Positions 16,576-25,622 of a stretch of DNA of 64,000 bases are shown here, in pieces; within the stretch, counting starts at the first letter, position 1; each line of letters opens with the position of its first letter. A model generated the notes under the pieces. The model made no database searches, was not told where the DNA came from, and saw only the letters and a list, made by a program, of their open reading frames with translations. The stretch is from Frankia alni ACN14a (GTDB lineage Bacteria; Actinomycetota; Actinomycetes; Frankiales; Frankiaceae): contig NC_008278.1 of assembly GCF_000058485.1 (NCBI RefSeq), positions 3,032,962 through 3,096,961 on the forward strand. The letters run 5' to 3'. Made by a program: the position numbers and the translations under genes.

Positions 16576-19248
16576 TCAGCCGATGACCTTGGCCTCGCGC
16601 AGCCGGGCCAGCTCGGCGTCGCCGAGGCCGAGAAGCTCGCGCAGGACCGCGTCGGTGTGGGCGCCGGTCAGGCAGCCGCCCCGGGCCTGGGTCGCCGAGC
16701 GGGAGAAACGCACCGGCGGGCCGATCCGCAGGTGCTCCTCGAACACCGGGCTCTCGGCCTGGGCGCCGTACTCCGCGCCGAGGGTGTCGTCGGTGAGCAG
16801 GAGCTGCTCGGGCGCGACCTCGGCGACCTCGACGGCGCCCACGTCCGCGGCCGTCAGCAGCCGCTCCCAGTCGGCGGCGGCGCGGGTGGCGAGGATCGTC
16901 GCCAGCAGCGCGGCGAGCTCGGCGTCGCGCGCGGCGCGCCCGGCGGCGGTGGCGTAGCCGTCGTCGCCCAGCGCCGCGACGGCGTCCGCCAGGCCGGCGC
17001 CGGCCGCACTGGCCGTGTCCGCACTGGCCGTGTCCGCACTGGCCGTGTCCGCACTGGCCGTGTCCGCACTGGCCGTGTCCGCACTGGCCGCGTCGGCGAG
17101 CGCGGCGGCCAGCTCGCGCCACTGTCGGTCGCTCGGGGCGGCGAGGAACAGCAGGCCGCGGGCGGTCGGGTACATCCGGTACAGCGCGTGGAAGCCGTTG
17201 CCGTCCGGGTCGACCGTCGGGGACGCCGGCCGGCCCGCGTAGTCGACGACCCGGTCCAGCAGGGCGTGCGTGCCGGTGCCGAGCATGGTGACGGTCACCG
17301 GGGGAAGCGGGCGGCCGCGGCGGCGGGCGAGCGCGCCGAGCAGCATCGTCGACGCGACGCCGAGCGCGGCGATCCCGTCCGCCTGCAGGTTGAGCACCGC
17401 GGACGCGGCGAACAGCCGGTTGGCGGCCAGCTTGACGTCGCGCATCGTGCCGGTGGCGCCGGCGGCGTCCGGTGCCTCCGCGAGGGCGAGGCCGATCGCC
17501 GCGCCGATCGACGGGGCGTACGCCGGACGGTGGCCGAACGGGCCGTCGGTGCCGTAGCCGGGCGCGTTCACGTAGACCAGGTCCGGGTTGATCTCGCGCA
17601 GCGTCGTCGCGTCGATCCCGGCCCGTTCGGCCGCGCCGGCGCGGAAGCCCTGCAGCACGATGTCGGCGTGGCGCACCAGCCGGCGGACCAGCCGCCGGCC
17701 CTCGTCGGTGCCGAGGTCGAGGGCGACGCTCTCCTTGCCCTGCAGGACGCGGGCGCCGCCGGCCTCCGGGAACGGCAGGATCCGGCGGATCTCGTCGCCC
17801 TCCAGGGACTCGACCTTGATGACGCGCGCGCCGAGGTCGGTGAGCATCGTCGCGCCGAACGGCGCCGCGAACATGACGCCGAACTCCAGCACCGTCAGGC
17901 CGGCCAGCGGCAGCCCCGACAACCCGGCGTCCTCGTCGCCACGGGCCTCGACCGCACCTGGCTCCGCCGCACCGGAGTCGGCCGCACCTGACGTCGCCGC
18001 ACCTGACGTCGCCGCACCGGACTCGGCGGGCGCGATGGCGGCCGGGGTGGGGGTGCCAGCGGCGTGGGTGGCGCGCAGGCCCGGCCCGTGCTCGTCGAGG
18101 CGGGGCGCCGGGCGCGGCGCGGCGAGCGGCCCGCCATCGAGGTGGACCAGGGTCGACGGGCGGCGCACGGGGCCGCGCTCCGGGTCCTCGACGACGGCGT
18201 CCCGACCGTCGTGGCGGATCTGTGGGTGATCGAGCGCGCCGACGCCGGCGCGGAAGATCTCGGCGTTGATGTCGGGGTTGGTGTCGAAGACGTGGCGCCA
18301 CTCGGCGAGGGTGCGCGAGGCGACCTTGGCCAACATGTACTCCCACAGCTCGGTGCGCAGCCGTGGGGTCTCCAGGAACGGGAAGCCCTTCCACTTCGGG
18401 TCGGCGAGCATCTCGATCATGTCGAACTCGTGCAGCATCGCGCCGAACAGCCGCGGCTGGACCTGGGCGAACTGCAGCCAGTGGCCGTCCTTCGTCGGAC
18501 CGACGAGCAGCGGGTAGATCAGGGCGCCGCCCGGCTCGCCGTCCGAGGTGGCCGCGTCGACCGTGGTGTAGGCGTCCGGCCAGCGCAGCCCGACCAGCCG
18601 CTGGAACCAGGCCCACGTGTCGAGCATGAGCACGCCGCGCACCAGGTCGGTCTCGACGTGCTGGCCCAGGCCACTGGACTCCCGTTCGAGCAGCGCGCCG
18701 AGCAGCCCCTGCACCGCGCTGTGCGCCGCGCCCCAGCTCGCGAACGGGACGGAGACGAACGCCGGGCCGGGGCGGGTGACCATCCCCTGCTTGGCGTGGA
18801 ACAGGCCCAGCTTCGCCATCACCATGCCCTCGTAGCCCTTGAGGTCGGCCCACGGTCCGGTCGAGCCCCAGCCGGTGATCGCCACGCTGACCAGGCGCGG
18901 GTTGAGCGCGCCGAGCCGGGACGCGGTGAGACCGAGCCGCTCGGCGGCGCGCGGGCGCATGGTCGTCACCAGCGCGTCGGCCCCGGCGGTCAGCCCGTCG
19001 AGCCGGGCCCGGTCCGCGGGGTCGTGGAGGTCGAGCACGACGCTGCGCTTGCCGCCGGCGACCGCCGGCCAGGCCGCCTCCGCCCGCAGCGGGCTCCCGC
19101 CGGGCGGTTCCACCAGGACGACGTCGGCGCCGGCCTCGGCCAGGAACTGGGTGGCGAACGCACCCGCCATCGTCGTCGACAGGTCCACGACCGACAGTCC
19201 GGCTAACGGACCCTCTCCCGTGGCCTGGTCGTGCGGGATGGGGCTCAT
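16576..19248 (-). CDS. Tandem (two-domain) CaiB/BaiF family III CoA-transferase
   Basis: An 890-residue protein with two complete family III CoA-transferase halves. The first spans about residues 10-405 (GLSVVDLSTTMAGAFATQFL; later ALLERESSGLGQHVETDL). The second spans about 447-885 (GLTVLEFGVMFAAPFGATML; later NLQADGIAALG). A repeat-rich linker (GAATS units, about 408-435) joins them. By eye the first half has Ser171 where the catalytic Asp is expected, while the second half has Asp624 at or within one residue of that site, so only one half may be catalytic. A second repeat (ASADT units, 720-749) interrupts the C-terminal half. It would transfer CoA between carboxylates, activating the pathway substrate. 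Confidence 0.88.
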   Translation of the reverse strand: MSPIPHDQATGEGPLAGLSVVDLSTTMAGAFATQFLAEAGADVVLVEPPGGSPLRAEAAWPAVAGGKRSVVLDLHDPADRARLDGLTAGADALVTTMRPRAAERLGLTASRLGALNPRLVSVAITGWGSTGPWADLKGYEGMVMAKLGLFHAKQGMVTRPGPAFVSVPFASWGAAHSAVQGLLGALLERESSGLGQHVETDLVRGVLMLDTWAWFQRLVGLRWPDAYTTVDAATSDGEPGGALIYPLLVGPTKDGHWLQFAQVQPRLFGAMLHEFDMIEMLADPKWKGFPFLETPRLRTELWEYMLAKVASRTLAEWRHVFDTNPDINAEIFRAGVGALDHPQIRHDGRDAVVEDPERGPVRRPSTLVHLDGGPLAAPRPAPRLDEHGPGLRATHAAGTPTPAAIAPAESGAATSGAATSGAADSGAAEPGAVEARGDEDAGLSGLPLAGLTVLEFGVMFAAPFGATMLTDLGARVIKVESLEGDEIRRILPFPEAGGARVLQGKESVALDLGTDEGRRLVRRLVRHADIVLQGFRAGAAERAGIDATTLREINPDLVYVNAPGYGTDGPFGHRPAYAPSIGAAIGLALAEAPDAAGATGTMRDVKLAANRLFAASAVLNLQADGIAALGVASTMLLGALARRRGRPLPPVTVTMLGTGTHALLDRVVDYAGRPASPTVDPDGNGFHALYRMYPTARGLLFLAAPSDRQWRELAAALADAASADTASADTASADTASADTASADTASAAGAGLADAVAALGDDGYATAAGRAARDAELAALLATILATRAAADWERLLTAADVGAVEVAEVAPEQLLLTDDTLGAEYGAQAESPVFEEHLRIGPPVRFSRSATQARGGCLTGAHTDAVLRELLGLGDAELARLREAKVIG
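17006..17095. repeat. 15-bp in-frame tandem repeat, six units
   Basis: Five identical units of GCACTGGCCGTGTCC plus a sixth with three changes. On the minus strand they encode ASADT repeats inside the second CoA-transferase half. Because the unit is a multiple of three, unit gain or loss keeps the frame. Confidence 0.95.
17966..18025. repeat. 15-bp in-frame repeat in CoA-transferase linker
   Basis: About four imperfect 15-bp units (core GCCGCACCTGACGTC) encode the GAATS/GAADS linker between the two transferase halves. Confidence 0.8.
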
Positions 19249-19443
19249 GCGGGCTGGCCTCCAGGGTGAGTCGGCGCGCCGGCCGCCCGGACTGTTCGCC
19301 TGACGGCGGCGGGACGACGGTGCAGGGATGACGGTGCACGGACGACGGCTGCGGGACGACGGTGCACGGACGACGGCTGCGGGACGACGGCTGGGGGAGG
19401 AGGGGTTACGGGACGACGGGCATGGCAGCGCCGGCGGCGGGCG

Positions 19444-20580
19444 TCACACGCCAAGCAGGTCGGCGAGGGCGGCGCGGTGGGTGGCCGGGTCGCCGAACAT
19501 GACCCGGTCGGCGGCGGCCCGCCTGAGATAGAGGTGCGCGGGGTGCTCCCACGTGTAGCCGATGCCGCCGTGGATCAGGATGTTCTCCTCGGCGCAGGTG
19601 TAGAACGCCGTCGAGCAGTAGGCCCCCGCCAACCGGGCCGCCACCGGGAGGTCCGCCGCGCCGTCGGCCGCGGCCCACAGCGCGTGGTAGGCGGCCGAGC
19701 GGGCCGATTCGACCCGCAGCAGCAGGTCGGCGCACCGGTGCTTGATCGCCTGGAAGGAGCCGATCGGCCGGCCGAACTGGACCCGCAGCTTGGCGTACTC
19801 CACGGCCATGTCGAGCACCCGCTGCGCGCCGCCGACCTGCTCGGCGGCGAGCTGGGTCGCGGCGACGTCGCGCACCCGGGCCCGCACCCCCGCGCCGGCT
19901 CCCTCGGCGCCGACCAGCCGGGCCGGTGCCGCGTCGAAGGCCAGCCTCGCCTGCCGGCGGGTGGCGTCCATCGTCGCGGTGGGCGTCCGGGTGAGTCCGG
20001 CGGCGTCCGCCTCGACGCCGAACAGGCTCGGCCCGCCCGGTGCCGCCGCGACCACCAGCACGACGTCGGCGCTCGCACCGTCGACCACGTGCCCGACCGT
20101 GCCGGTCACCCGCCAGCCGCCGTCCGCTGGTGAGACGCTCGCCGCGACCGACGCGCCGGCAGGATGCCCCCCGGCGGCGTGCTCCCCGGCGGCGAGATGC
20201 TCCCCGGCGGCGAAGGTCGCGCGCAGCGACCCGTCGGCGATGCCGGGCAGGTACGCCTTGTTCGCGGCCTCGTCGCCGGCCGCGAGCAGCGCCTCGGGGG
20301 CCAGCACGACCGTCGACAGGTACGGCGCGCACAGCAGCGCCGCGCCTGCCTCCTCCATCACGACTCCGACCTCGACCGGTCCGAAGCCGGCGCCCCCGTA
20401 GTGCTCGGGGATCGCGAGCCCGGTCAGCCCGAGCTCGGCGAGCCCACGCCAGACGGCCGGATCGAACCCGTCCGGGGTCTGCATCAGCCGACGGACCTCG
20501 GCCTCGGGCGAGGTCTCGGCCAGCAGGTCCCGGACCATGGACCGCAGCCCGTCCTGCTCCTCGGTGAAGACGAACTCCAT
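19444..20580 (-). CDS. Acyl-CoA dehydrogenase, FadE28-like subunit type
   Basis: A 378-residue flavoprotein with the acyl-CoA dehydrogenase fold: an N-terminal helical domain (EEQDGLRSMVRDLLAETS, LAIPEHYGGAGFG), a middle beta domain and a C-terminal helical domain with QFGRPIGSFQAIKH and HGGIGYTWEHPAHLYLRR. These C-terminal signatures are those of the FadE28/FadE27 subunit class, which pairs with a FadE29-type subunit in alpha2beta2 enzymes. The likely partner is encoded 2.1 kb away (22709). A short AAGEH repeat lies in a loop near residue 125. The ATG at 20580 has GGAGG upstream. It is divergent from the FadR-type regulator. Confidence 0.87.
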   Translation of the reverse strand: MEFVFTEEQDGLRSMVRDLLAETSPEAEVRRLMQTPDGFDPAVWRGLAELGLTGLAIPEHYGGAGFGPVEVGVVMEEAGAALLCAPYLSTVVLAPEALLAAGDEAANKAYLPGIADGSLRATFAAGEHLAAGEHAAGGHPAGASVAASVSPADGGWRVTGTVGHVVDGASADVVLVVAAAPGGPSLFGVEADAAGLTRTPTATMDATRRQARLAFDAAPARLVGAEGAGAGVRARVRDVAATQLAAEQVGGAQRVLDMAVEYAKLRVQFGRPIGSFQAIKHRCADLLLRVESARSAAYHALWAAADGAADLPVAARLAGAYCSTAFYTCAEENILIHGGIGYTWEHPAHLYLRRAAADRVMFGDPATHRAALADLLGV

Positions 20581-20817
20581 CAGGGGCGCCTCCGTCCACC
20601 GGTCGGCCCGTCCGCCAGGACGACCGCTCGGAAAGCGAGTAAACCATAATCTCTTTTTGTGTCCTAGCCCCTGATCGCCCGGTCGTGCCCCCCGGCGGAC
20701 GCGCGGGCCAGGGTCAGCCCGAAAGGGACCAATCACTGCGCTGATAATCTGGGCCCAGGAGCCCAGCGACGTGCCCGAGCCACCGCGGCGGGCCCTGCGA
20801 TTGTTCAAGGAGTGCCG
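20581..20817. promoter_or_regulatory. Divergent promoter region with GAGTAA element
   Basis: Between the acyl-CoA dehydrogenase (leftward) and the FadR-type regulator (rightward). An AT-rich island holds GCGAGTAAACC at 20635-20645, sharing GAGTAA with three other promoter regions of the island, followed by a T5 run at 20656-20660. Confidence 0.4.
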
Positions 20818-21600
20818 ATGACCTCGCCCGAGGCCGTTGCCGCCGCTGCCGCGGCCGGGGTGGAGCCGATTCGGATCCCGCGCCGGGTCGAACGCAGCGC
20901 GCGGACCTCCGAGGTTGTGGCCGCCTCGATCCGGTCGCAGATCGCCCGCGGCGAGCTGAAGGCGGGTGACCGGTTCCCGCCGGAGGACGAGCTGATGGAG
21001 GTCTTCGGCATCGCCCGCACCACCCTGCGGGAGGCGCTGCGGATCCTGGAGGCCGAGGGCCTCGTCACCGTGCTGCGCGGGCGCCGCGGCGGGCCGCGGG
21101 TCACCACCCCGACCGTCGAGCACATGACCAGGATGTTCGCCCTGCTGCTCCAGATCGAGGGCGTGGCGCTGACCGACGTCCACGACGCGCTCGCCGTGGT
21201 CGAACCGCCGCTGGCGGGCCGGCTGGCCGCGAGTCACACGCCCAAGGCGCTCGCCGAGCTCACCGCGGCGATCGACGCCGCCGCGGCCGCGGCCGGTGTC
21301 GAGGACGACGGGACGGCGTTCGGCGAGGCCGCGGCCGCCGTGCACCACACGCTGCTGCGCAACGCCGGCAACACGTCCCTGTCGATCCTCGGCCAGCTCC
21401 TGCACGAGGTGATCGCGCAGTACTACCGCCGCTCCGGCCAGCACGCCACCGCCGCCGAGCGCCGCCGCGCGATCAGGTCGTATCGGAAGTTCCTCGGGCT
21501 GGTCACCGCGGGCGACTCCGCCGCTGCCGAGGAGCACTGGAACCTGCTCATGCACTACCCCGACCGCCGCAACAAGCAGCGCGTCGACCTCTACTCCTGA
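20818..21600 (+). CDS. GntR-family regulator, FadR subfamily
   Basis: A 260-residue transcription factor. The N-terminal winged helix (about residues 24-95) shows SIRSQIARGELKAGDRFP, then ELMEVFGIARTTLREALRIL, the classic GntR core. The C-terminal helical FCD-type domain (100-255) would bind an effector such as an organic acid or acyl-CoA. The ATG at 20818 is favoured because AAGGAG sits five bases upstream; the GTG at 20812 overlaps that site. It lies amid acyl-CoA metabolism genes and is the best candidate local regulator. The gene is divergent from the dehydrogenase and convergent with the SDR gene. Confidence 0.88.
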   Translation: MTSPEAVAAAAAAGVEPIRIPRRVERSARTSEVVAASIRSQIARGELKAGDRFPPEDELMEVFGIARTTLREALRILEAEGLVTVLRGRRGGPRVTTPTVEHMTRMFALLLQIEGVALTDVHDALAVVEPPLAGRLAASHTPKALAELTAAIDAAAAAAGVEDDGTAFGEAAAAVHHTLLRNAGNTSLSILGQLLHEVIAQYYRRSGQHATAAERRRAIRSYRKFLGLVTAGDSAAAEEHWNLLMHYPDRRNKQRVDLYS

Positions 21601-21667
21601 CCTCTGCTCCTGACCTCGGATCCGCGTCGGCTCCGCGTCGGCGCACCGCGCGCGACCCGGTCGCCCG

Positions 21668-22426
21668 CTACCTGGGGGCGAAGCGCTGGCCGGCGTCGAG
21701 GCGGATGGTGCCGCCGTTGAGCATCGGGTTCTCCACGATCGCCAGCGCCAGTCTGGCGTACTCGTCGGGACGGCCCATCCGCTTCGGGAACGCCGCGTCC
21801 TTCGTGAGCGCCTCGGCGGCCCGGTCCGGGATGCCCTCGGTGAGCCCGGTGCTGAACAGGCTCGGGGCGATCGTCAGCACCCGGATGCCGACACCGCCGA
21901 GGTCGCGGGCCATCGTCAGTGCCATCCCGGCGATGCCGGCCTTGGCCGCAGTGTAGGCGACCTGGCCGATCTGGCCCTCGAACGCCGCGATCGACGCGGT
22001 GTTGATGATGACGCCGCGCTCGTCCTCCTCCGGCTCGTTGTCCTTCATCGCCCACGCCTGCAACCGGTTGAGGTTGAACGTGGCGATCAGGTTCAGCTCG
22101 ACGACGCGACGGAACTCCGCCAGCGGGTGCGGGCCCTCCTTGGCGATGGTCCGCTTCGCCACTCCGCCGCCGGCCGTGTTGACCGCGATGTGCAGCCCGC
22201 CGAGAGCGCCGACGGCCTCCGCCACCGCCGCCTCGGCCGCCGCGTCGTCGGTGACGTCGACCGGGTGAAACGTCGCCCCCAGCGCCGCCGCCACCTCCGA
22301 GCCCGCCGACTTCGGCAGGTCGAGGATCGCGACGCTCGCGCCCTGCTCGCGCAGACGCTGCGCCGTCGCCCGTGCCATCCCCGACGCGCCACCGACCAGA
22401 ATGGCCTTCTTCCCAGCGACCTGCAT
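21668..22426 (-). CDS. Short-chain dehydrogenase/reductase (SDR)
   Basis: A 252-residue NAD(P)-dependent oxidoreductase of the classical SDR type. It has the Rossmann nucleotide loop GGASGMA (residues 12-18), NTAGGG in place of NNAG, a catalytic Ser in INTASIAAF and YTAAK with the catalytic Tyr and Lys. In this setting it would oxidise a beta-hydroxyacyl-CoA or an alcohol intermediate, resembling type-10 HSD enzymes. The ATG at 22426 follows GGAGGAA. It is divergent from the acyl-CoA dehydrogenase at 22709. Confidence 0.88.
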   Translation of the reverse strand: MQVAGKKAILVGGASGMARATAQRLREQGASVAILDLPKSAGSEVAAALGATFHPVDVTDDAAAEAAVAEAVGALGGLHIAVNTAGGGVAKRTIAKEGPHPLAEFRRVVELNLIATFNLNRLQAWAMKDNEPEEDERGVIINTASIAAFEGQIGQVAYTAAKAGIAGMALTMARDLGGVGIRVLTIAPSLFSTGLTEGIPDRAAEALTKDAAFPKRMGRPDEYARLALAIVENPMLNGGTIRLDAGQRFAPR

Positions 22427-22591
22427 GGACCGTTCCTCCATCCGTTGCTGCGCGCTGATGTGCGTCCCGCTGACGTCCGACCAGACCTGTCCGGCCTCAT
22501 GACCCGACCGCCGGGCTCGACAGCCTCCGGTCGACAGCCTCTGGTCGGCAGGCTCCGGTCGCCAGGGCTGGGCGGCACGCGTTCGAGCCGC

Positions 22592-22618
22592 TACTCTAGC
22601 CACTTAATAGAGTAATGA
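22592..22618. promoter_or_regulatory. Inverted repeat and GAGTAATGA element
   Basis: TACTCTA (22592-22598) and TAGAGTA (22608-22614) form a perfect 7-bp inverted repeat with a 9-bp spacer. The right half continues into GAGTAATGA (22610-22618), the element shared with other promoters of the island. It lies in the divergent region between the SDR and the acyl-CoA dehydrogenase and could be an operator or include a TAGAGT -10 box. Confidence 0.45.
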
Positions 22619-22708
22619 GAAGTCGGATTTCGGCGTGGCCTGGCTGCGTCGTGAGCCGGCCGGCGGAAGCCCGGCGCCGGGTGTTCGCCTCGACCCCGGG
22701 AGGACCAC

Positions 22709-24019
22709 GTGACGGCGGAGCACGCGGCGGAGCACACGACCGAACGGATGGCGGCGGACGGCGGTGACGCGGGCGACCCGCGGGCGCGGGTGCGCGCGTG
22801 GTTACGGGCGAACTGGGACACCTCGCTGACCCTCGCCGCCTGGTGGCGGCGGCTCGCTGACGCCGGCTACGCCTACCCCTCCTGGCCGGCCGGCCTCGGC
22901 GGTCTCGGGCTGTCGCCGGACGATGCCCGCGACGTGCTGGCCGAGCTGGCCGCCGCGCGGGTGATCGGGGCCCCGGCCGGGATCGGCCAGGGGCTGGGCG
23001 CCGGCACCCTGCTGGCGCACGGCACGCCCGAGCAGTGGGCCCGCCTCCTGCCCGGGCTGGCGACCGGGCAGGAGGCGTGGGTCCAGCTCTTCAGCGAACC
23101 CGGCTCCGGCTCGGACCTCGCCAGCCTGTCGACCCGGGCGGTGCTCGACGGCGACGAGTGGGTGGTCAACGGGCAGAAGGTCTGGTCGTCCGGCGCGCTG
23201 AGCGCCGACCGCGGCATGCTGCTCGCCCGCACCAACGTCGACGTCCCCAAGCACGACGGGATCACCTTCCTGATCATCGACCTGGACCAGCCGGGGGTCG
23301 AGGTTCGACCGTTGCGGCAGATGAGCGGCGACGCGCACTTCTGCGAGGTCTTCCTCACCGACGCCCGGGTGCCCGCCGACCGGGTGGTCGGCGCGGTCGA
23401 CGACGGCTGGCGGGTCGCCCGTACGACGTTGCTGCTCGAACGCTCGGGCCTCGGCGGGGAGGGCCTCGCCGGCCTGCGGCTGGTCGAGGGCGGCCGTCGG
23501 TCGGGCAACCTCGACCGGGTGGTCGCCGACGTCCTCGCTGCCCCGGCACCGAACCAGCGCGCGGGCTTCTTCCTGCCCCCCGAGGCGATGATCGCGCTGG
23601 CCCGGGAGCGCGGCCGCGGCGCCGACCCGGTGATCCGCCAGGCGCTCGCCGACTACTACGTCGAGGCCGAGGTGATCCGGCTCAACGCGCAGCGGGTCAG
23701 GGCGGCCGCCCAGGCCGGCCGGCTTCCCGGTGCCGCCGGGTCGACGCTGAAGCTGGCGATCAGCCTGCACGGCCGCCGCTACCGCGACCTGATGCTCTCG
23801 CTCGTCGGCCCGGACGCGACCCTGGTCGACGCCGACGGCCCGGACGACGGCCGGCTGCACGCCACCTACTACTGGAGCTTCGCCGGCGCGATCGGCGGCG
23901 GCACCGACGAGATCCAGCGCAACGTGATCTCCGAGCAGGTCCTCGGCCTGCCCAAGGATGCCGACGCCGGCCGCAACGTGCCCTATCGCGAGCTCAGGGT
24001 CGGCACCCAACGCCGCTGA
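22709..24019 (+). CDS. Acyl-CoA dehydrogenase, FadE29-like subunit type
   Basis: A 436-residue flavoprotein of the acyl-CoA dehydrogenase family. It has PAGIGQGLGAGTL, QLFSEPGSGSDLASLSTRA, VNGQKVWSSGA, and the C-terminal GGGTDEIQRNVISEQVLGLP signature of the FAD-binding subunit class typified by FadE29. It lacks the HGGIGYTWEH motif found in the 378-residue dehydrogenase, so the two probably form a mixed tetramer that oxidises one acyl-CoA. The start is a GTG with GGGAGGA close upstream. Confidence 0.87.
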   Translation: MTAEHAAEHTTERMAADGGDAGDPRARVRAWLRANWDTSLTLAAWWRRLADAGYAYPSWPAGLGGLGLSPDDARDVLAELAAARVIGAPAGIGQGLGAGTLLAHGTPEQWARLLPGLATGQEAWVQLFSEPGSGSDLASLSTRAVLDGDEWVVNGQKVWSSGALSADRGMLLARTNVDVPKHDGITFLIIDLDQPGVEVRPLRQMSGDAHFCEVFLTDARVPADRVVGAVDDGWRVARTTLLLERSGLGGEGLAGLRLVEGGRRSGNLDRVVADVLAAPAPNQRAGFFLPPEAMIALARERGRGADPVIRQALADYYVEAEVIRLNAQRVRAAAQAGRLPGAAGSTLKLAISLHGRRYRDLMLSLVGPDATLVDADGPDDGRLHATYYWSFAGAIGGGTDEIQRNVISEQVLGLPKDADAGRNVPYRELRVGTQRR

Positions 24020-24110
24020 GCGGGGCGTCCGTCGGGCCCGCTGCGCTCAGCGGCAGGGCCGCGACCAGCGGCGTTCGTCGGGCCGCACCCGCCCCGCCGC
24101 GGAAAGAATT

Positions 24111-24123
24111 CGAGTAATGATAG
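24111..24123. promoter_or_regulatory. GAGTAATGA promoter element
   Basis: CGAGTAATGATAG in an AT-rich island directly upstream of the truncated thiolase start and the MaoC gene. It is nearly identical to CGACTAATGATTG at 39664-39676 upstream of the Liv transporter. Confidence 0.4.
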
Positions 24124-24176
24124 TAGTTATTGATGTGCCCGGGACGCGGGCGAGGTCGGGACGGGAGAGACCGCAG

Positions 24177-24257
24177 ATGCCGGAAGCCTGGATCATCGAC
24201 GGTGTGCGGACTGAGCCACGGACAGATCTCCCGTACATCGGCACCCTGACTTTTTGA
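24177..24257 (+). pseudogene. Remnant thiolase 5' end (26-codon frame)
   Basis: A 26-residue frame begins MPEAWIIDGVRT, which is how typical acetyl-CoA acetyltransferases start, then diverges and stops after 14 more residues. It keeps a ribosome binding site (GGGAGAGA) and sits just behind a promoter-like AT-rich island. The simplest reading is a thiolase gene deleted to its first dozen codons, leaving its promoter to drive the MaoC gene that starts 22 bp later. It could instead serve as a translated leader. Confidence 0.5.
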
Positions 24258-24278
24258 ACAAAGGTGGAGGGCGGACGG

Positions 24279-25622
24279 ATGACGGTCGATGCCGACGGTG
24301 CGCCGCGGGTGGGCGACGCGGACGACGAGACCAGCGGGGAGACGGGCGGCGAGACGGGCGCGGAGAGGTTCGGGGTGCTCACCGACGCGGCGCTCGCGCG
24401 GTCCCGCCGGCGCGTCGGCGTGCTGCGCCCCGGCGCGGGGCGGCCGCACAACCACGAGGTGACCTGGGACGCCGCCCGGCACTTCGCCTACGGCTACGGC
24501 GACGACAACCCGCTGTACTGCGACCCGGAGTACGCCAAGAACACCCGCTGGGGCACGCTGATCGCCCCGCCGACCTTCCTCTACACGATGGGCGAGAACA
24601 TCGTCCGCGCGGCCGACCCGGAGACGAAGGCGCTGCTCAAGGGCGACCCGTTCGCCGGCCTCGGGTCCTACCAGGCGGTCATGGAGTTCGAGTGGTGGCG
24701 CCCGTTCGCCCTCGGCGACCGGGCCCGGACCATCCACTCCCAGGTCGGCGTCACCGCCAAGCGCAGCTCGTTCGGCGGCCGCACCGCCCACGTCACGAAC
24801 GAGACGATCTACAGCAACGACCGCGGCGAGCTCACCTGCCTGCAGCGCGGCACGTGGGTGAACGCGGAGCGGCACACCTCGCGGGAGCGCAGGAAGGAGC
24901 GCGAGCTGCCCGAGCCGTACACCCCCGAGCAGCTCGCCGAGATCGACGCGGCGTACGCGGCGGAGACCCGGCGCGGCGGCACCCCCCGCTACTTCGAGGA
25001 CGTCGAGATCGGCGAGGAGCTGCCGACGAAGGTGAAGGGCCCGCTGACGACGACCGACGTGGTCGTCTGGCACCTGGGCTGGGGCATGCAGCTCACCCCG
25101 CCCGGCACCTTCCGGCTCGCCTACCAGGTCCGCCGCAAGGCCCCGGGGCTCTACCCGCCGAACGCCCTCAACATCCCGGACACGGTGCAGCGGCTGCACT
25201 GGGAGCCGCAGCGGGCGCGGGAACTGGGCCTGGCGACCTCCTACGACTACGGCGGCATGCGCGAGACGTGGCTGTGCCACCTGCTGACCGACTGGGTCGG
25301 CGACGACGGCTGGCTGTGGAAGCTCTCCGCGCAGCACCGCCGGTTCAACTTCGTCGGCGACACGACGTGGGTCGGGGGCAAGGTCGTCGACAAGCGGCAG
25401 GTCGACGGGCGCAGCGAGGTCCACATCGAGCTCCAGTGCACCAACCAGCGCGGCGTCGTCACCTCACCCGCGACGGCCGTCGTCCTGCTCCCGACCCGCG
25501 ACGAGCCGGTCGTCACCCTGCCCGCCCCACCCCGCGACACCCTGGAGGCGATGATCGAGTACGAGATCGAACGCATCCGCCAGCAGGAGTCGGTGGCCGA
25601 GCGGACGGAGCAGTCGTCATGA
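24279..25622 (+). CDS. MaoC-like enoyl-CoA hydratase, two hot-dog domains
   Basis: A 447-residue protein. The N-terminal part (about residues 40-215) reads as the FAS1-like MaoC N-domain: TWDAARHFAYGYGDDNPLYC and GTLIAPPTFLYTMGENI. The second half (from about 235) has YFEDVEIGEELPTKVKGPLT and ends with an RRFNFVGDTTWVGGKVVDK strand typical of MaoC-type hot-dog domains. It would hydrate a 2-enoyl-CoA made by the dehydrogenases. The ATG at 24279 is chosen over an earlier GTG because GGAGG lies just before it. The stop overlaps the next start (ATGA), so it is coupled to the luciferase-like gene. Confidence 0.82.
   Translation: MTVDADGAPRVGDADDETSGETGGETGAERFGVLTDAALARSRRRVGVLRPGAGRPHNHEVTWDAARHFAYGYGDDNPLYCDPEYAKNTRWGTLIAPPTFLYTMGENIVRAADPETKALLKGDPFAGLGSYQAVMEFEWWRPFALGDRARTIHSQVGVTAKRSSFGGRTAHVTNETIYSNDRGELTCLQRGTWVNAERHTSRERRKERELPEPYTPEQLAEIDAAYAAETRRGGTPRYFEDVEIGEELPTKVKGPLTTTDVVVWHLGWGMQLTPPGTFRLAYQVRRKAPGLYPPNALNIPDTVQRLHWEPQRARELGLATSYDYGGMRETWLCHLLTDWVGDDGWLWKLSAQHRRFNFVGDTTWVGGKVVDKRQVDGRSEVHIELQCTNQRGVVTSPATAVVLLPTRDEPVVTLPAPPRDTLEAMIEYEIERIRQQESVAERTEQSS

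Noticed and set aside
15269-19339. One 1356-codon open frame on the minus strand
   Set aside because: It is the thiolase-like gene plus read-through of a shadow frame of the CoA-transferase; the true thiolase-like start is at 16477.
24264-24281. Earlier GTG start for the MaoC gene
   Set aside because: That GTG overlaps the GGAGG ribosome binding site that serves the ATG at 24279.
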